20,219 nucleotides of DNA, taken from NCBI GenBank assembly GCA_038327995.1, contig JBBQLP010000049.1:1-20219 (forward strand), given 5' to 3'. The notes under the pieces were generated by a model. It searched no databases. It was not told where the DNA came from and saw nothing but the letters and a program-made list of their open reading frames with translations. The position numbers were made by a program, and so were the translations under genes. Positions 1 to 7,054 of this stretch are shown here, in pieces. Positions within the stretch are counted from its first letter, which is position 1. Each line of letters starts with the position of its first letter. The DNA is from CAIOYC01 sp038327995 (lineage in GTDB: Bacteria > Pseudomonadota > Alphaproteobacteria > Caulobacterales > Caulobacteraceae).

Positions 1-1
1 C

Positions 2-463
2 GCCAAGCCTTCCTATCTCGGAGACGGCCTCTCCACCCTGACAGCGGTCTGGTATGGCGGTTATTTCCTGACGGTGCGTGAGGCCCGGAAGCGCTTCTCC
101 ACCACCACTCTGATGGTTTGCACCAGCATCATCGGTATGCCGGTCCTGCTGATTGCGGCCGTCCTGCTGCACGAACGGATCATGCCGCTGGCGCTAGGTG
201 GGTGGGCGGCGTGCTTAGGACTGGGGCTGATGCACGTGACTGGACAGGGCGCCATCGCCTGGGCGTTGGGACGCCTGCCGACTGCGTTAGCGGCGGTGGT
301 GGTGCTGGTTCAGCCCGTCGTCGCTGCGGCATTGGGCTGGATGGTGTTCGGCGAGGCGATCACGCCGCTACAGGGCGTAGCGGCGCTCCTCGCGCTCGGC
401 GGTGTGGCGGTGGCGCAGTGGTCTGCGCGGCCTCCCCAACCGATTGAAGCCCCCGAGGTCTGA
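2..463 (+). CDS. DMT-superfamily (EamA-like) permease, 3' part
   Basis: The frame is open from the first bases of the window, so the gene begins outside it; the visible product is about 153 residues ending at TGA 461-463. It is almost entirely hydrophobic, with about five predicted membrane segments. Its C-terminal part (Pro in LVQPVVAAALG, then a Gly-Glu before the last helix) has the pattern of the second EamA repeat in drug/metabolite transporters. Family members are inner-membrane permeases exporting small metabolites or amino acids; the substrate cannot be told from this fragment. The short polar tail after the last helix looks like a normal C-terminus. It converges on the cold-shock gene with only 3 bases between stop codons, and no terminator hairpin is visible there. 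The family call is by pattern; subfamily is unknown. Confidence 0.8.
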   Translation, partial: AKPSYLGDGLSTLTAVWYGGYFLTVREARKRFSTTTLMVCTSIIGMPVLLIAAVLLHERIMPLALGGWAACLGLGLMHVTGQGAIAWALGRLPTALAAVVVLVQPVVAAALGWMVFGEAITPLQGVAALLALGGVAVAQWSARPPQPIEAPEV

Positions 464-466
464 GCC

Positions 467-670
467 TCAGGTGATCTTCAGATTGCTCGCGGCGTTCTTG
501 CCGCGCTCGTTCACCACATCATAGCTCACCCGGTCGTTCTCATTCAACGAGCGCAGGCCCGCCGCCTCGACCGCCGAGATGTGCACGAACACGTCTGAGC
601 CGCCGTCTTCCGGCTGGATGAAACCGAACCCCTTGGTTGCGTTGAACCACTTCACCGTTCCGACAGCCAT
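467..670 (-). CDS. cold-shock domain protein (CspA family)
   Basis: A 67-residue single cold-shock domain protein, the usual length for the family. Both RNA-binding motifs are intact: KGFGFI at residues 13-18 (RNP1) and VFVHIS at 27-32 (RNP2), after the typical GTVKWFN opening. Family members bind single-stranded RNA/DNA in the cytoplasm and act as RNA chaperones; many copies are not cold-induced. The start at 670 is supported by an AGAGGA stretch a few bases upstream. The gene begins 18 bases after the stop of the ethylmalonyl-CoA mutase gene on the same strand, so it could be read from the ecm transcript. A long 5' leader of the kind found on cold-induced csp genes could not fit unless it lay inside ecm. 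The paralogue cannot be assigned, so no symbol is given. Confidence 0.95.
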   Translation of the reverse strand: MAVGTVKWFNATKGFGFIQPEDGGSDVFVHISAVEAAGLRSLNENDRVSYDVVNERGKNAASNLKIT

Positions 671-688
671 GATCTCGTTCCTCTTCGC

Positions 689-2671
689 CTAAGCGGTCTG
701 AAGCGCCGCCTGTTCGGCCACGCGGACGATGTCCGCCATGATCGAGGTAAGCTGAAAGTCCTTCGGCGTATAGACCCGCTTGACCCCCATCTGCTTCAAT
801 ACCAGCGCGTCCTCGGGTGGCACGATCCCGCCGACCACCACCGGGATGTGGTCCAGCCCCTCCGCGCGGAGCAGACGCACCACCTCCTGCGCCAGGTCGA
901 GGTGCGAGCCCGACAGGATGGAAAGGCCGATCACGTGGGCGCGGCTTTCCCTGGCGCGAGCGACAATCTCGGCGGGCGTGGAGCGGATTCCGTCGTAGAT
1001 CGCCTCCATACCCACGGCCCGGGCGCGGGTGGCGATCTGTTCAGCGCCGTTGGAATGGCCATCGAGGCCGGGCTTGCCCACCAGAAGGGTGAGGCGACGA
1101 CCCAGGGCGTCTGACGCCCGGTCAACGGCGGCGCGCACCTCGTCCACCGCCTGATCCTCCCCGGTCAGCAACACCACACCCACGCCCGTGGGCCCGCGAT
1201 ATTCGCCGAACACCCCGCGCAGGGCGTCTGCCCACTCGCCGGTCGTAACGCCTGCCTTCGCGGCCTGGATCGAGGGTGGCATGATATTGGAACCGGTGTT
1301 TGCGGCGTCCACAACCGCCTTCAGCGCCGCATCGACAGCGTGCGGATCGCGCCCGGCGCGCCACGCCTTCAGACGCTGGATCGTACCCGCCTCCAGTTTT
1401 GGATCAACGGTTTCGATCATCTTCTCGCCGGCCGAGAGGGGCGAGGCGGCGCTGTCGGTCCAGCGATTGACGCCGACGACGGTCATCTCTCCCGTCTCGA
1501 TGGAGCGCACCCGCGCGGCGTTGGCGCCGACGAGCGAGGTCTTCATCCATTCGATCGCCGCCGCTGCGCCGCCCATGGCGTCGACTTCGGCCAGCAGCGC
1601 ATAGGCTTTGGCCTTCAGCTCATCGACCTTGGCGGCCACAACTGGCGAACCGTCGAACAGGTCGCCGTATTCCAAGAGGTCGGTCTCGTAGGCCATCACC
1701 TGCTGCATCCGAAGCGACCACTGCTGGTCCCACGGGCGCGGCAGGCCGAGCGCCTCGTTCCAGGCCGGAAGTTGAACCGCGCGAGCACGGGCCGACTTTG
1801 AGAGGGTGACAGCCAACATCTCGATCAGGATACGATAGACGTTGTTTTCCGGCTGCTGCTCGGTCAGGCCCAGCGAATTGACCTGCACGCCATAGCGGAA
1901 GCGGCGCGCTTTCTCGTCGGTCACGCCGTAACGCCGCAACAGGATTTCGTCCCAAAGCTCTGTAAAGGCTCGCATCTTGCAAAGCTCGGTGACGAACCGG
2001 ACGCCTGCATTAACGAAGAAAGAAATGCGCGCCGCCACTGTGGCGAAGTCCTCTTCCGGCACCTGCCCCGACGCCTTCACCGCGTCCAGAACGCTCACGG
2101 CGGTGGCCAGCGCATAGGCCAGTTCCTGTTCCGGCGTCGCGCCCGCCTCCTGCAGATGATAGCTGCAGACGTTCATCGGGTTGAACTTCGGCGTCTCAAG
2201 ATAGCACCAGGCGATCATGTCGGAGATCAACCGGAGCGACGGTGCGGGCGGATAGATGTAGGTGCCGCGCGACAGGTATTCCTTGATCAGGTCGTTCTGC
2301 GTCGTGCCCTGCAACGCCTTTCGATCCACTCCCTGCTCGTCCGCCAGCGCCACGTAGAGCGCCAGGAGCCACGCGGCTGGCGCGTTGATGGTCATGGAGG
2401 TGTTCATCTGGCCGAGGGGAATGGCCTCAAACAGCGCCCGCATATCGCCGAGGTGGCTGACGGGAACCCCCACCTTGCCCACCTCGCCTCGGGCAAGGAT
2501 GTGGTCAGGGTCATAACCGGTCTGGGTTGGCAGATCGAAGGCAATGGAAAGCCCGGTCTGCCCTTTCTCAAGGTTAGAGCGATAAAGGGCGTTAGAGGCG
2601 CTGGCCGTGGAATGACCCGCATATGTGCGGAAGATCCAGGGGGCGTCCTTCTGGGGTGATTGGTCGGTCAT
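689..2671 (-). CDS. ecm: ethylmalonyl-CoA mutase (coenzyme B12-dependent)
   Basis: Catalyses the carbon-skeleton rearrangement of (2R)-ethylmalonyl-CoA to (2S)-methylsuccinyl-CoA in the ethylmalonyl-CoA pathway for acetyl-CoA assimilation. The 660-residue product has an N-terminal acyl-CoA mutase barrel (about residues 10-500) and a C-terminal B12-binding domain. That domain carries the base-off motif DGHSNG at 537-542, with His539 as the expected cobalt ligand. The text FRTYAGHSTASASNALY followed by FDLPTQTGYD matches Ecm (formerly MeaA) rather than methylmalonyl-CoA mutase, which has FDLATHRGYD there. I chose ATG 2671 because MTDQSPQ begins just before the conserved region; the open frame runs 10 codons further upstream without resembling the family. 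It is divergent from ccr, the preceding enzyme of the same pathway, which strengthens the assignment. The downstream csp gene is 18 bases away. Confidence 0.93.
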   Translation of the reverse strand: MTDQSPQKDAPWIFRTYAGHSTASASNALYRSNLEKGQTGLSIAFDLPTQTGYDPDHILARGEVGKVGVPVSHLGDMRALFEAIPLGQMNTSMTINAPAAWLLALYVALADEQGVDRKALQGTTQNDLIKEYLSRGTYIYPPAPSLRLISDMIAWCYLETPKFNPMNVCSYHLQEAGATPEQELAYALATAVSVLDAVKASGQVPEEDFATVAARISFFVNAGVRFVTELCKMRAFTELWDEILLRRYGVTDEKARRFRYGVQVNSLGLTEQQPENNVYRILIEMLAVTLSKSARARAVQLPAWNEALGLPRPWDQQWSLRMQQVMAYETDLLEYGDLFDGSPVVAAKVDELKAKAYALLAEVDAMGGAAAAIEWMKTSLVGANAARVRSIETGEMTVVGVNRWTDSAASPLSAGEKMIETVDPKLEAGTIQRLKAWRAGRDPHAVDAALKAVVDAANTGSNIMPPSIQAAKAGVTTGEWADALRGVFGEYRGPTGVGVVLLTGEDQAVDEVRAAVDRASDALGRRLTLLVGKPGLDGHSNGAEQIATRARAVGMEAIYDGIRSTPAEIVARARESRAHVIGLSILSGSHLDLAQEVVRLLRAEGLDHIPVVVGGIVPPEDALVLKQMGVKRVYTPKDFQLTSIMADIVRVAEQAALQTA

Positions 2672-2741
2672 AGATCCCCATGCGGACAAGGCGCGGAACA
2701 ATCAGACTACCACCCCGTCGCCGCACAGCAACATTGTCGCT

Positions 2742-2752
2742 CACAATTTGTG
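2742..2752. promoter_or_regulatory. palindrome in the ecm/ccr divergent spacer (candidate operator)
   Basis: CACAATTTGTG is a perfect inverted repeat of 5 bases around one central T. It lies near the middle of the 163-base spacer, 71 bases from the ecm start and 83 from the ccr start. The surroundings are noticeably more A/T-rich than the genes and hold nearby ATTG-type words. Position and symmetry suit an operator for a dimeric regulator controlling both genes. Regulators of ccr or of acyl-CoA assimilation are known in related bacteria (the TetR-family CcrR, and the ScfR/RamB type), but I cannot match this site to either. No convincing -35/-10 pair was found for either gene. Confidence 0.35.
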
Positions 2753-2834
2753 CTGCATTGCGGAAACTTCTTGCTCGCCAGCGCGCTTTGACGGAAGCTT
2801 TGGGGTAAATCCTCCGCATATCGGGACCGCCGCA

Positions 2835-4112
2835 ATGGACACCGCCACCCTCGCTCGCCCCTTGGAAAAAGACCTGTATGAGGTCGGCGAAGTGCCGCCC
2901 GCCTACCACGTACCGGAAAAGATGTACGCCTGGGCGATCCGGCGGGAGCGTCATGGACGGCCCAATTCCGCCATGCAGGTCGAGGTCGTCCCCACGCCCA
3001 GTATTGGCGACGACGAAGTGCTGGTGCTGGTCATGGCCGCCGGAGTGAACTTCAACGGGGTGTGGGCTGCACTCGGCACGCCCATCTCGCCCTTCGACAG
3101 CCACAAGGCGGAGTATCACATTGCGGGTTCCGACGCCTCGGGCATCGTCTGGGCGGTGGGCTCCAAGGTGAAGCGCTGGAAGTGCGGCGACGAGGTGGTG
3201 GTTCACTGCAACCAGGACGACGGCGATGACGAGGAGTGCAACGGCGGTGACCCGATGTTCTCCCCCTCCCAGCGCATTTGGGGATACGAGACGCCGGACG
3301 GCTCTTTCGCCCAGTTCTGCCGGGTGCAGAGCCGCCAGTTGATGCACCGCCCCAAACACCTGACCTGGGAAGAGGCCGGGTGCTATGTGCTCACCCTCGC
3401 CACCGCCTACCGGATGCTGTTCGGACACAAGCCGCACGAGCTGAAGCCCGGCGACAATGTGCTGGTCTGGGGCGCATCGGGCGGGCTCGGTGTCTTCGCG
3501 GTGCAGCTTTGCGCGGCGGCGGGCGCCAATGCCATCGGCGTGGTCTCGGACGAGAGCAAGCGCGACTATGTGATGAGCATGGGCGCCAAGGCGGTGCTGA
3601 ACCGCTCGGACTTCAACTGCTGGGGCCAGCTGCCCCCCGTGAACGGGGAAGAGTTCGGCGCCTACATGAAGGAGTGCCGCAAGTTCGGCAAAGCCATCTG
3701 GGACATCACCGGCAAGCGGGACGTCGACATGGTGTTCGAGCATCCAGGCGAAGCGACCTTCCCGGTCTCGGTCTTTCTGGTGAAGCGCGGCGGCATGGTG
3801 GTGATCTGCGCCGGCACCTCGGGCTATAACCTGACCATGGACGCCCGCTTCCTGTGGATGCGCCAGAAGCGGGTGCAGGGCAGCCACTTCGCCAACCTGA
3901 TGCAGGCGTCCGCCGCCAACCAGCTCGTCATCGAACGCCGCATCGACCCCTGTTTGTCCGAAGTCTTCACCTGGGATGACATCCCGCTGGCGCACGAAAA
4001 GATGCTCGATAACAAGCACCAACCCGGCAACATGGGCGTGTTGGTGACGGCGCAACGTCCGGGGTTGCGCACGTTCGATCAGGTGAAGGAAATCGCGGCG
4101 GGTGAAGGGTAG
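2835..4112 (+). CDS. ccr: crotonyl-CoA carboxylase/reductase
   Basis: Reductively carboxylates crotonyl-CoA with CO2 and NADPH to (2S)-ethylmalonyl-CoA, the committed step of the ethylmalonyl-CoA pathway. The 425-residue product is a zinc-free medium-chain dehydrogenase/reductase: an N-terminal substrate domain (AGVNFNGVW at 69-77, YHIAGSDASG around 94-103) and a Rossmann domain with VWGASGGLGVF at 211-221. Downstream are the Ccr-typical DVDMVFEHPGEATFP (296-310), and GSHFAN (349-354) whose His lies where the CO2-pocket histidine is expected. Length and sequence fit alphaproteobacterial Ccr rather than a generic quinone oxidoreductase. ATG 2835 is chosen because MDTATLARPLEKDLYEVGE matches the family N-terminus; the frame is open upstream but unlike the family, and a modest GGGA lies upstream. 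It is divergent from ecm, which uses its product after epimerisation. Confidence 0.95.
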   Translation: MDTATLARPLEKDLYEVGEVPPAYHVPEKMYAWAIRRERHGRPNSAMQVEVVPTPSIGDDEVLVLVMAAGVNFNGVWAALGTPISPFDSHKAEYHIAGSDASGIVWAVGSKVKRWKCGDEVVVHCNQDDGDDEECNGGDPMFSPSQRIWGYETPDGSFAQFCRVQSRQLMHRPKHLTWEEAGCYVLTLATAYRMLFGHKPHELKPGDNVLVWGASGGLGVFAVQLCAAAGANAIGVVSDESKRDYVMSMGAKAVLNRSDFNCWGQLPPVNGEEFGAYMKECRKFGKAIWDITGKRDVDMVFEHPGEATFPVSVFLVKRGGMVVICAGTSGYNLTMDARFLWMRQKRVQGSHFANLMQASAANQLVIERRIDPCLSEVFTWDDIPLAHEKMLDNKHQPGNMGVLVTAQRPGLRTFDQVKEIAAGEG

Positions 4113-4133
4113 TTTAGGGGCTCAGATCGGAAC

Positions 4134-4149
4134 CAGTCTTGTAGGACTG
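4134..4149 (+). other. short hairpin after ccr
   Basis: CAGTCT and GGACTG can pair as a 6-base stem (one T-G wobble) around the loop TGTA, 21 bases after the ccr stop. No T-run follows, so it is not a standard intrinsic terminator. It could slow or end transcription from ccr into the low-G+C gene downstream, or be chance. Confidence 0.2.
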
Positions 4150-4237
4150 CAATTCAGAACCGCTATCACCTTCCTATCGTTGCAATCAGGAATGCTTGTA
4201 AGAAGGAGTGCTGCTAATTTGGCGGGGGGCGCTTTGG

Positions 4238-4732
4238 ATGTCACAAATTGAATCTCTATGGACGTTCGAATTCATGGGGTTTTTGCTGGTTGGTTTACTT
4301 GCCTTTAGACGGATGCGACGAAAGACGTCCGATTTCGCGGAAAGTCAGACCTTCACGGGACGCTTGCCAGCGTGGGTAGCGACGACGGAAAGTATCGTCT
4401 GGCTCTCACTGACCTTCCTGATCGGCGGGGCTATTTCCTGGTTGTTTGCCGTTGCGCACACCCACTTAAAGCCGAATCACGTGGTCGCGGGAACAGCGGC
4501 TATTTTCGTAGTTCTTGGTACGGCAATGATCGCTCTACCCATTGCGATGCTGGGGTCAAATTGGATTAGCTGGATCATTCCACCCCTTAAGGCTGCAAAT
4601 CTGCAGGCCATGTCGGGGCTCCAAGTTTCATTTAGTACTGCCAATAAGGGCTTGTTCAAATTTGGTATCGTCTCGGTTCCACTGGGGCTGATTGCTCTCG
4701 CAATCTCCGTCACAGAACCTTGGGCCCGGTAG
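4238..4732 (+). CDS. unrecognised four-helix membrane protein in low-G+C patch
   Basis: I do not recognise this family. From ATG 4238 the product has 164 residues and about four membrane segments (roughly 7-23, 52-73, 82-104 and 141-158), with a basic RRMRRK stretch after the first helix. No enzyme motif is visible. The start is uncertain. AAGGAG at 4202-4207 abuts an in-frame GTG at 4208, too close for that codon, and is 30 bases from ATG 4238, which instead has a G-run about 8 bases upstream. ATG 4274 would remove part of helix 1. Four sampled lines of the gene average about 48% G+C against about 67% in ccr, and it uses A/T-ending codons (TTT, TTA, ATT) that its neighbours avoid. This suggests recent transfer, though no mobility gene or repeat is seen. 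Confidence 0.65.
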   Translation: MSQIESLWTFEFMGFLLVGLLAFRRMRRKTSDFAESQTFTGRLPAWVATTESIVWLSLTFLIGGAISWLFAVAHTHLKPNHVVAGTAAIFVVLGTAMIALPIAMLGSNWISWIIPPLKAANLQAMSGLQVSFSTANKGLFKFGIVSVPLGLIALAISVTEPWAR

Positions 4733-4744
4733 TATGCGGTGGAC

Positions 4745-5152
4745 TCACTCCGGATCCTTCTCATACACCCGCACGCCCGGCGGCAGTGTCACCCATGGGT
4801 GCCTTCGGCAGTCGTAGACGGAGACCTCCGGCGGCGGGAAACTTGGGTCGGCGAAGGCGCCGACGGCGATGCTGATGGCGCGGGCCTCATAGCCTTCCTC
4901 AGTATGGAAAAGGTTGGAGCCGCAAACGGGGCAGAAGCGGAACCGGAACCGGGCGCCGTGATCGCCTACCCGCACGTATTCGCTGACCTCGCCCGTCACC
5001 CGCCAAGGCGGCGCGAAGCCTGCCAGCGCGGCGAAGACGCTACCCGTGCGGCGCTGGCACGCGAGGCAGTGGCACACCCCCACCCCGCGCGGCTCCCCAT
5101 GCACCTCGATCTGCAGTTGGCCGCAGGAACAGGCTGCGGTTCGAGTGCTCAT
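4745..5152 (-). CDS. GFA/CENP-V family zinc-binding protein
   Basis: A 135-residue protein with the full cysteine set of the GFA (glutathione-dependent formaldehyde-activating enzyme)/CENP-V fold: CSCG at 8-11, CHCLAC at 27-32 and CPVC at 74-77, which together bind two zinc ions. The CQRRTGS and FRFCPVCGSNLF text is typical. Despite the name, most members have no shown activity on S-hydroxymethylglutathione, so the function is open and probably cytoplasmic. ATG 5152 is chosen over an in-frame GTG at 5176 because a GGAGG lies 10 bases before the ATG, inside the extra codons. It is divergent from the cyclophilin-like gene (85 bases apart) and convergent with the low-G+C membrane gene (12 bases between stops). 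Confidence 0.9.
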   Translation of the reverse strand: MSTRTAACSCGQLQIEVHGEPRGVGVCHCLACQRRTGSVFAALAGFAPPWRVTGEVSEYVRVGDHGARFRFRFCPVCGSNLFHTEEGYEARAISIAVGAFADPSFPPPEVSVYDCRRHPWVTLPPGVRVYEKDPE

Positions 5153-5162
5153 CGTGAGCTTG

Positions 5163-5167
5163 CCTCC
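5163..5167 (-). promoter_or_regulatory. ribosome binding site deciding the GFA-protein start
   Basis: The minus strand reads GGAGG here, 10 bases before ATG 5152. It falls inside the frame of the longer GTG 5176 start, which has no comparable site, so it favours the shorter protein. Confidence 0.55.
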
Positions 5168-5237
5168 ATAGTTCACACCCGCGCGTTCTGGACGTTATAC
5201 AGACTGGCTGGCGCGGTCGAACAGAGGACGAAACAGG

Positions 5238-5849
5238 ATGAGCGATGCGAGGATCGGCCGCCGAAGTGTGCTCGGCGTCGCAGGGCTCGCGCTGGCGAGC
5301 CCATTCGGCGCGCTGGCGGCCTCCGCCAAGCCAAGGGTGGCGATCCACACCAACCACGGCGTCATCGTTGTGGAATTGGAGGCGCAGCGCGCGCCGCTGA
5401 CCACCGCCAACTTCCTGCAATACGTGGACGCCGGAAAATACGACGGCGGCTCCTTCTACCGCGCCTCGCGCACCCCCGGCGCACCCCGGGAAGGCGCCAT
5501 CGTCGGCGGACCGGAGGAAAAGACGCGCCGCTTCGCCCCCATCGCCCACGAAAGCACGCAACTCACCGGGCTGCGCCATACCACCGGCACGATCTCGCTC
5601 GGCCGTTATGCACTCGGCACCGCGACGGCGGACTTCTTCATCTGCGCCAGCCCCGAGCCCTATCTCGACGCGCATCCGGGCAAGAAGGGCGACAATCAGG
5701 GTTTCGCCGCCTTTGGTCAGGTGGTGGAGGGTATGGGCGTGGTGCGAACCATCCTCGCCCTCCCAACCCCCGGCAAGTCGCGCTTCCCCGACATGAAAGG
5801 CCAGTGGCTGGACCCGGTGGTGCCGATCAGCATGAGACGGGTGGGCTGA
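5238..5849 (+). CDS. exported cyclophilin-type peptidyl-prolyl isomerase-like protein
   Basis: A 203-residue protein of the cyclophilin fold, predicted to be exported. The N-terminus IGRRSVLGVAGLALASPFGALAA has a twin-arginine-like pair, a hydrophobic stretch and AASA near residue 30 as a likely cleavage site. The fold is shown by VAIHTNHGVIVVELEAQRAP, ANFLQYVDAGKYDGGSFYR, GTISLGR, ADFFIC and GFAAFGQVVEGMGVVRTI. By eye the catalytic Arg of FHRV is kept (Arg75). The Gln of QGGD is replaced (VGGP at 89-92), the Gln before FFI is Asp132, and the His usually before the late FG is missing. Isomerase activity is therefore uncertain; it may be a periplasmic chaperone-like relative. A GAGG 10 bases upstream supports ATG 5238. 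Confidence 0.85.
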   Translation: MSDARIGRRSVLGVAGLALASPFGALAASAKPRVAIHTNHGVIVVELEAQRAPLTTANFLQYVDAGKYDGGSFYRASRTPGAPREGAIVGGPEEKTRRFAPIAHESTQLTGLRHTTGTISLGRYALGTATADFFICASPEPYLDAHPGKKGDNQGFAAFGQVVEGMGVVRTILALPTPGKSRFPDMKGQWLDPVVPISMRRVG

Positions 5850-5870
5850 CCGGGCCCGATTCTAGCCCGG
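5850..5870. terminator. possible bidirectional hairpin between convergent genes
   Basis: CCGGGC (5850-5855) and GCCCGG (5865-5870) form a perfect 6-base G/C stem around a 9-base loop. It starts at the stop of the cyclophilin-like gene and overlaps the last codons of the convergent serine hydrolase gene. There is no T-run on either strand, so it is at best a weak terminator. Confidence 0.25.
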
Positions 5871-6989
5871 CGGCGCGGCCTCGCCCGCCGACTGTTGCGC
5901 GATCAGGCGGGCGGCCATGAGCTGGACGGCGCGGGTGCCGCTTTCGCCACCGGCGTTAGTGACGAGCAGCAGGGCCAGCGGCTTGGCGGGGCCAATCAGC
6001 GCGGCGGCGCGCCAGAGGGTGTTGGAGCCCTCGTGCGCCAGCACCGGGCCCGCCGCCCAGGCGCGATAGTCGTAAAGCTCCCAGCCCAAGGCGTATCCGG
6101 CCTTCGATCCGTCCCACGGACGCGCCAGCTTGGCCAGGCTGGATGCGTTGATCCAACCCGCCCCATCGGTCAGAAACACCCGCGCGAACCGGGCGTAATC
6201 GGCCAGCGACAGGTGCACGCGTCCGGCAGGGCCAAAGACCGCAGGGTTGTCGGAAATCTCGCTCGGCGGAACGGGGGTCAGGCTATTGCCCGTCCCCGCT
6301 TCGTGGCCCCAGGGATTGGGGCCGGTGGGCGCTCCGAATGCGGCGCTGGTCATGCCAAGGGGGCCGAACACCTCGCTCGCCATGGCGGTTTCCCAATCGG
6401 TCTTGACGATCCGCTCGATTGCCGCCCCGGCAATGATGTAGTTGGCGTTGGAATACTCGAACGCGCCTGGTTTGCCGTTGGGCGGGGCCTTGAACACCCG
6501 CGCCGCCAGTTCGGTGCGCTGTACCGTCACCGGGCGGGCGTCGGCGTGCGCCTTGATGAGAAAGCCTGCGTCAATCAGGCCCTGATCGCTGACGCCGGAG
6601 CGGTGCGCGAGAAGGTCTTCGATCTTGATGTCCTTCCAGGCCGGATCGAAGCTCAGATCGGGAAACAGCGCCGGGAGTTTGGCCCCCCACTGCGCCGCGC
6701 CCCGCTCGGTCAAGCGGGCATAGAGGGCGGCAGTCATGGCCTTGGTGTTGGAGCCAATGTGCCAGAGGTCATCGGGCGTGACGAACTCCTCCACCCCCAA
6801 GCGACGACGTCCCGCCACCTCCAGCGCCACCAGTCCGGCAGGGCTAACCACCGCGTAGCCTAACGCGGGAACGCCGGTCTGAATGCGAATGTTGCCGAGC
6901 GCCTTGGACACTTGCGGCAGTGCGGGCGGCTTGCCGATGTGGGTGAAGCTCGACGCCCCGGACAGGATGAAGGTGCGGCGGTCGAACAT
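5862..6989 (-). CDS. serine hydrolase, beta-lactamase class C/DD-peptidase family
   Basis: A 375-residue protein of the class C beta-lactamase/penicillin-binding protein fold. The motifs are in order: Ser80-x-x-Lys83 (GSNTK) with the nucleophile, Tyr179-Ser-Asn181 (EYSNANY), and HEG at 319-321 in place of the KTG box, as in esterase- and DD-peptidase-like relatives. The N-terminus FDRRTFILSG resembles a twin-arginine signal, but the hydrophobic part is short and no clear cleavage site is visible, so export is probable rather than certain. Family members hydrolyse D-amino-acid peptides, esters or beta-lactams; the HEG variant makes beta-lactam resistance unlikely as the main role. The gene is alone, convergent with the cyclophilin-like gene; its start is 65 bases from the hisC stop. 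Confidence 0.88.
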   Translation of the reverse strand: MFDRRTFILSGASSFTHIGKPPALPQVSKALGNIRIQTGVPALGYAVVSPAGLVALEVAGRRRLGVEEFVTPDDLWHIGSNTKAMTAALYARLTERGAAQWGAKLPALFPDLSFDPAWKDIKIEDLLAHRSGVSDQGLIDAGFLIKAHADARPVTVQRTELAARVFKAPPNGKPGAFEYSNANYIIAGAAIERIVKTDWETAMASEVFGPLGMTSAAFGAPTGPNPWGHEAGTGNSLTPVPPSEISDNPAVFGPAGRVHLSLADYARFARVFLTDGAGWINASSLAKLARPWDGSKAGYALGWELYDYRAWAAGPVLAHEGSNTLWRAAALIGPAKPLALLLVTNAGGESGTRAVQLMAARLIAQQSAGEAAPPG

Positions 6990-7054
6990 GGGTGCTCCGA
7001 AACTGGACCTTCGGTGAACCAGCAGACGCTGGCGGAACTGAGGCGGGCGCGGGC

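Noticed and set aside
2788..2822. TTGACG as a -35 element for ccr
   Set aside because: No acceptable -10 hexamer lies 16-18 bases downstream.
2592..4055. 487-codon open frame on the minus strand, antisense to ccr
   Set aside because: It mirrors ccr codon structure in high-G+C DNA, is His/Val-rich without any domain, and covers the ecm/ccr spacer and ecm start. It is a shadow frame.
4113..4740. Genomic island or insertion sequence at the low-G+C patch
   Set aside because: No integrase, transposase, tRNA or flanking repeat is visible; only one gene is affected, so only a possible gene transfer is reported.
4739..5920. 393-codon plus-strand open frame across the GFA gene and cyclophilin gene
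   Set aside because: It spans two well-supported genes, is Arg/Pro-rich and has no recognisable domain.
5895..6863. 322-codon plus-strand open frame antisense to the serine hydrolase
   Set aside because: The serine hydrolase motifs on the other strand are complete; this frame has none.
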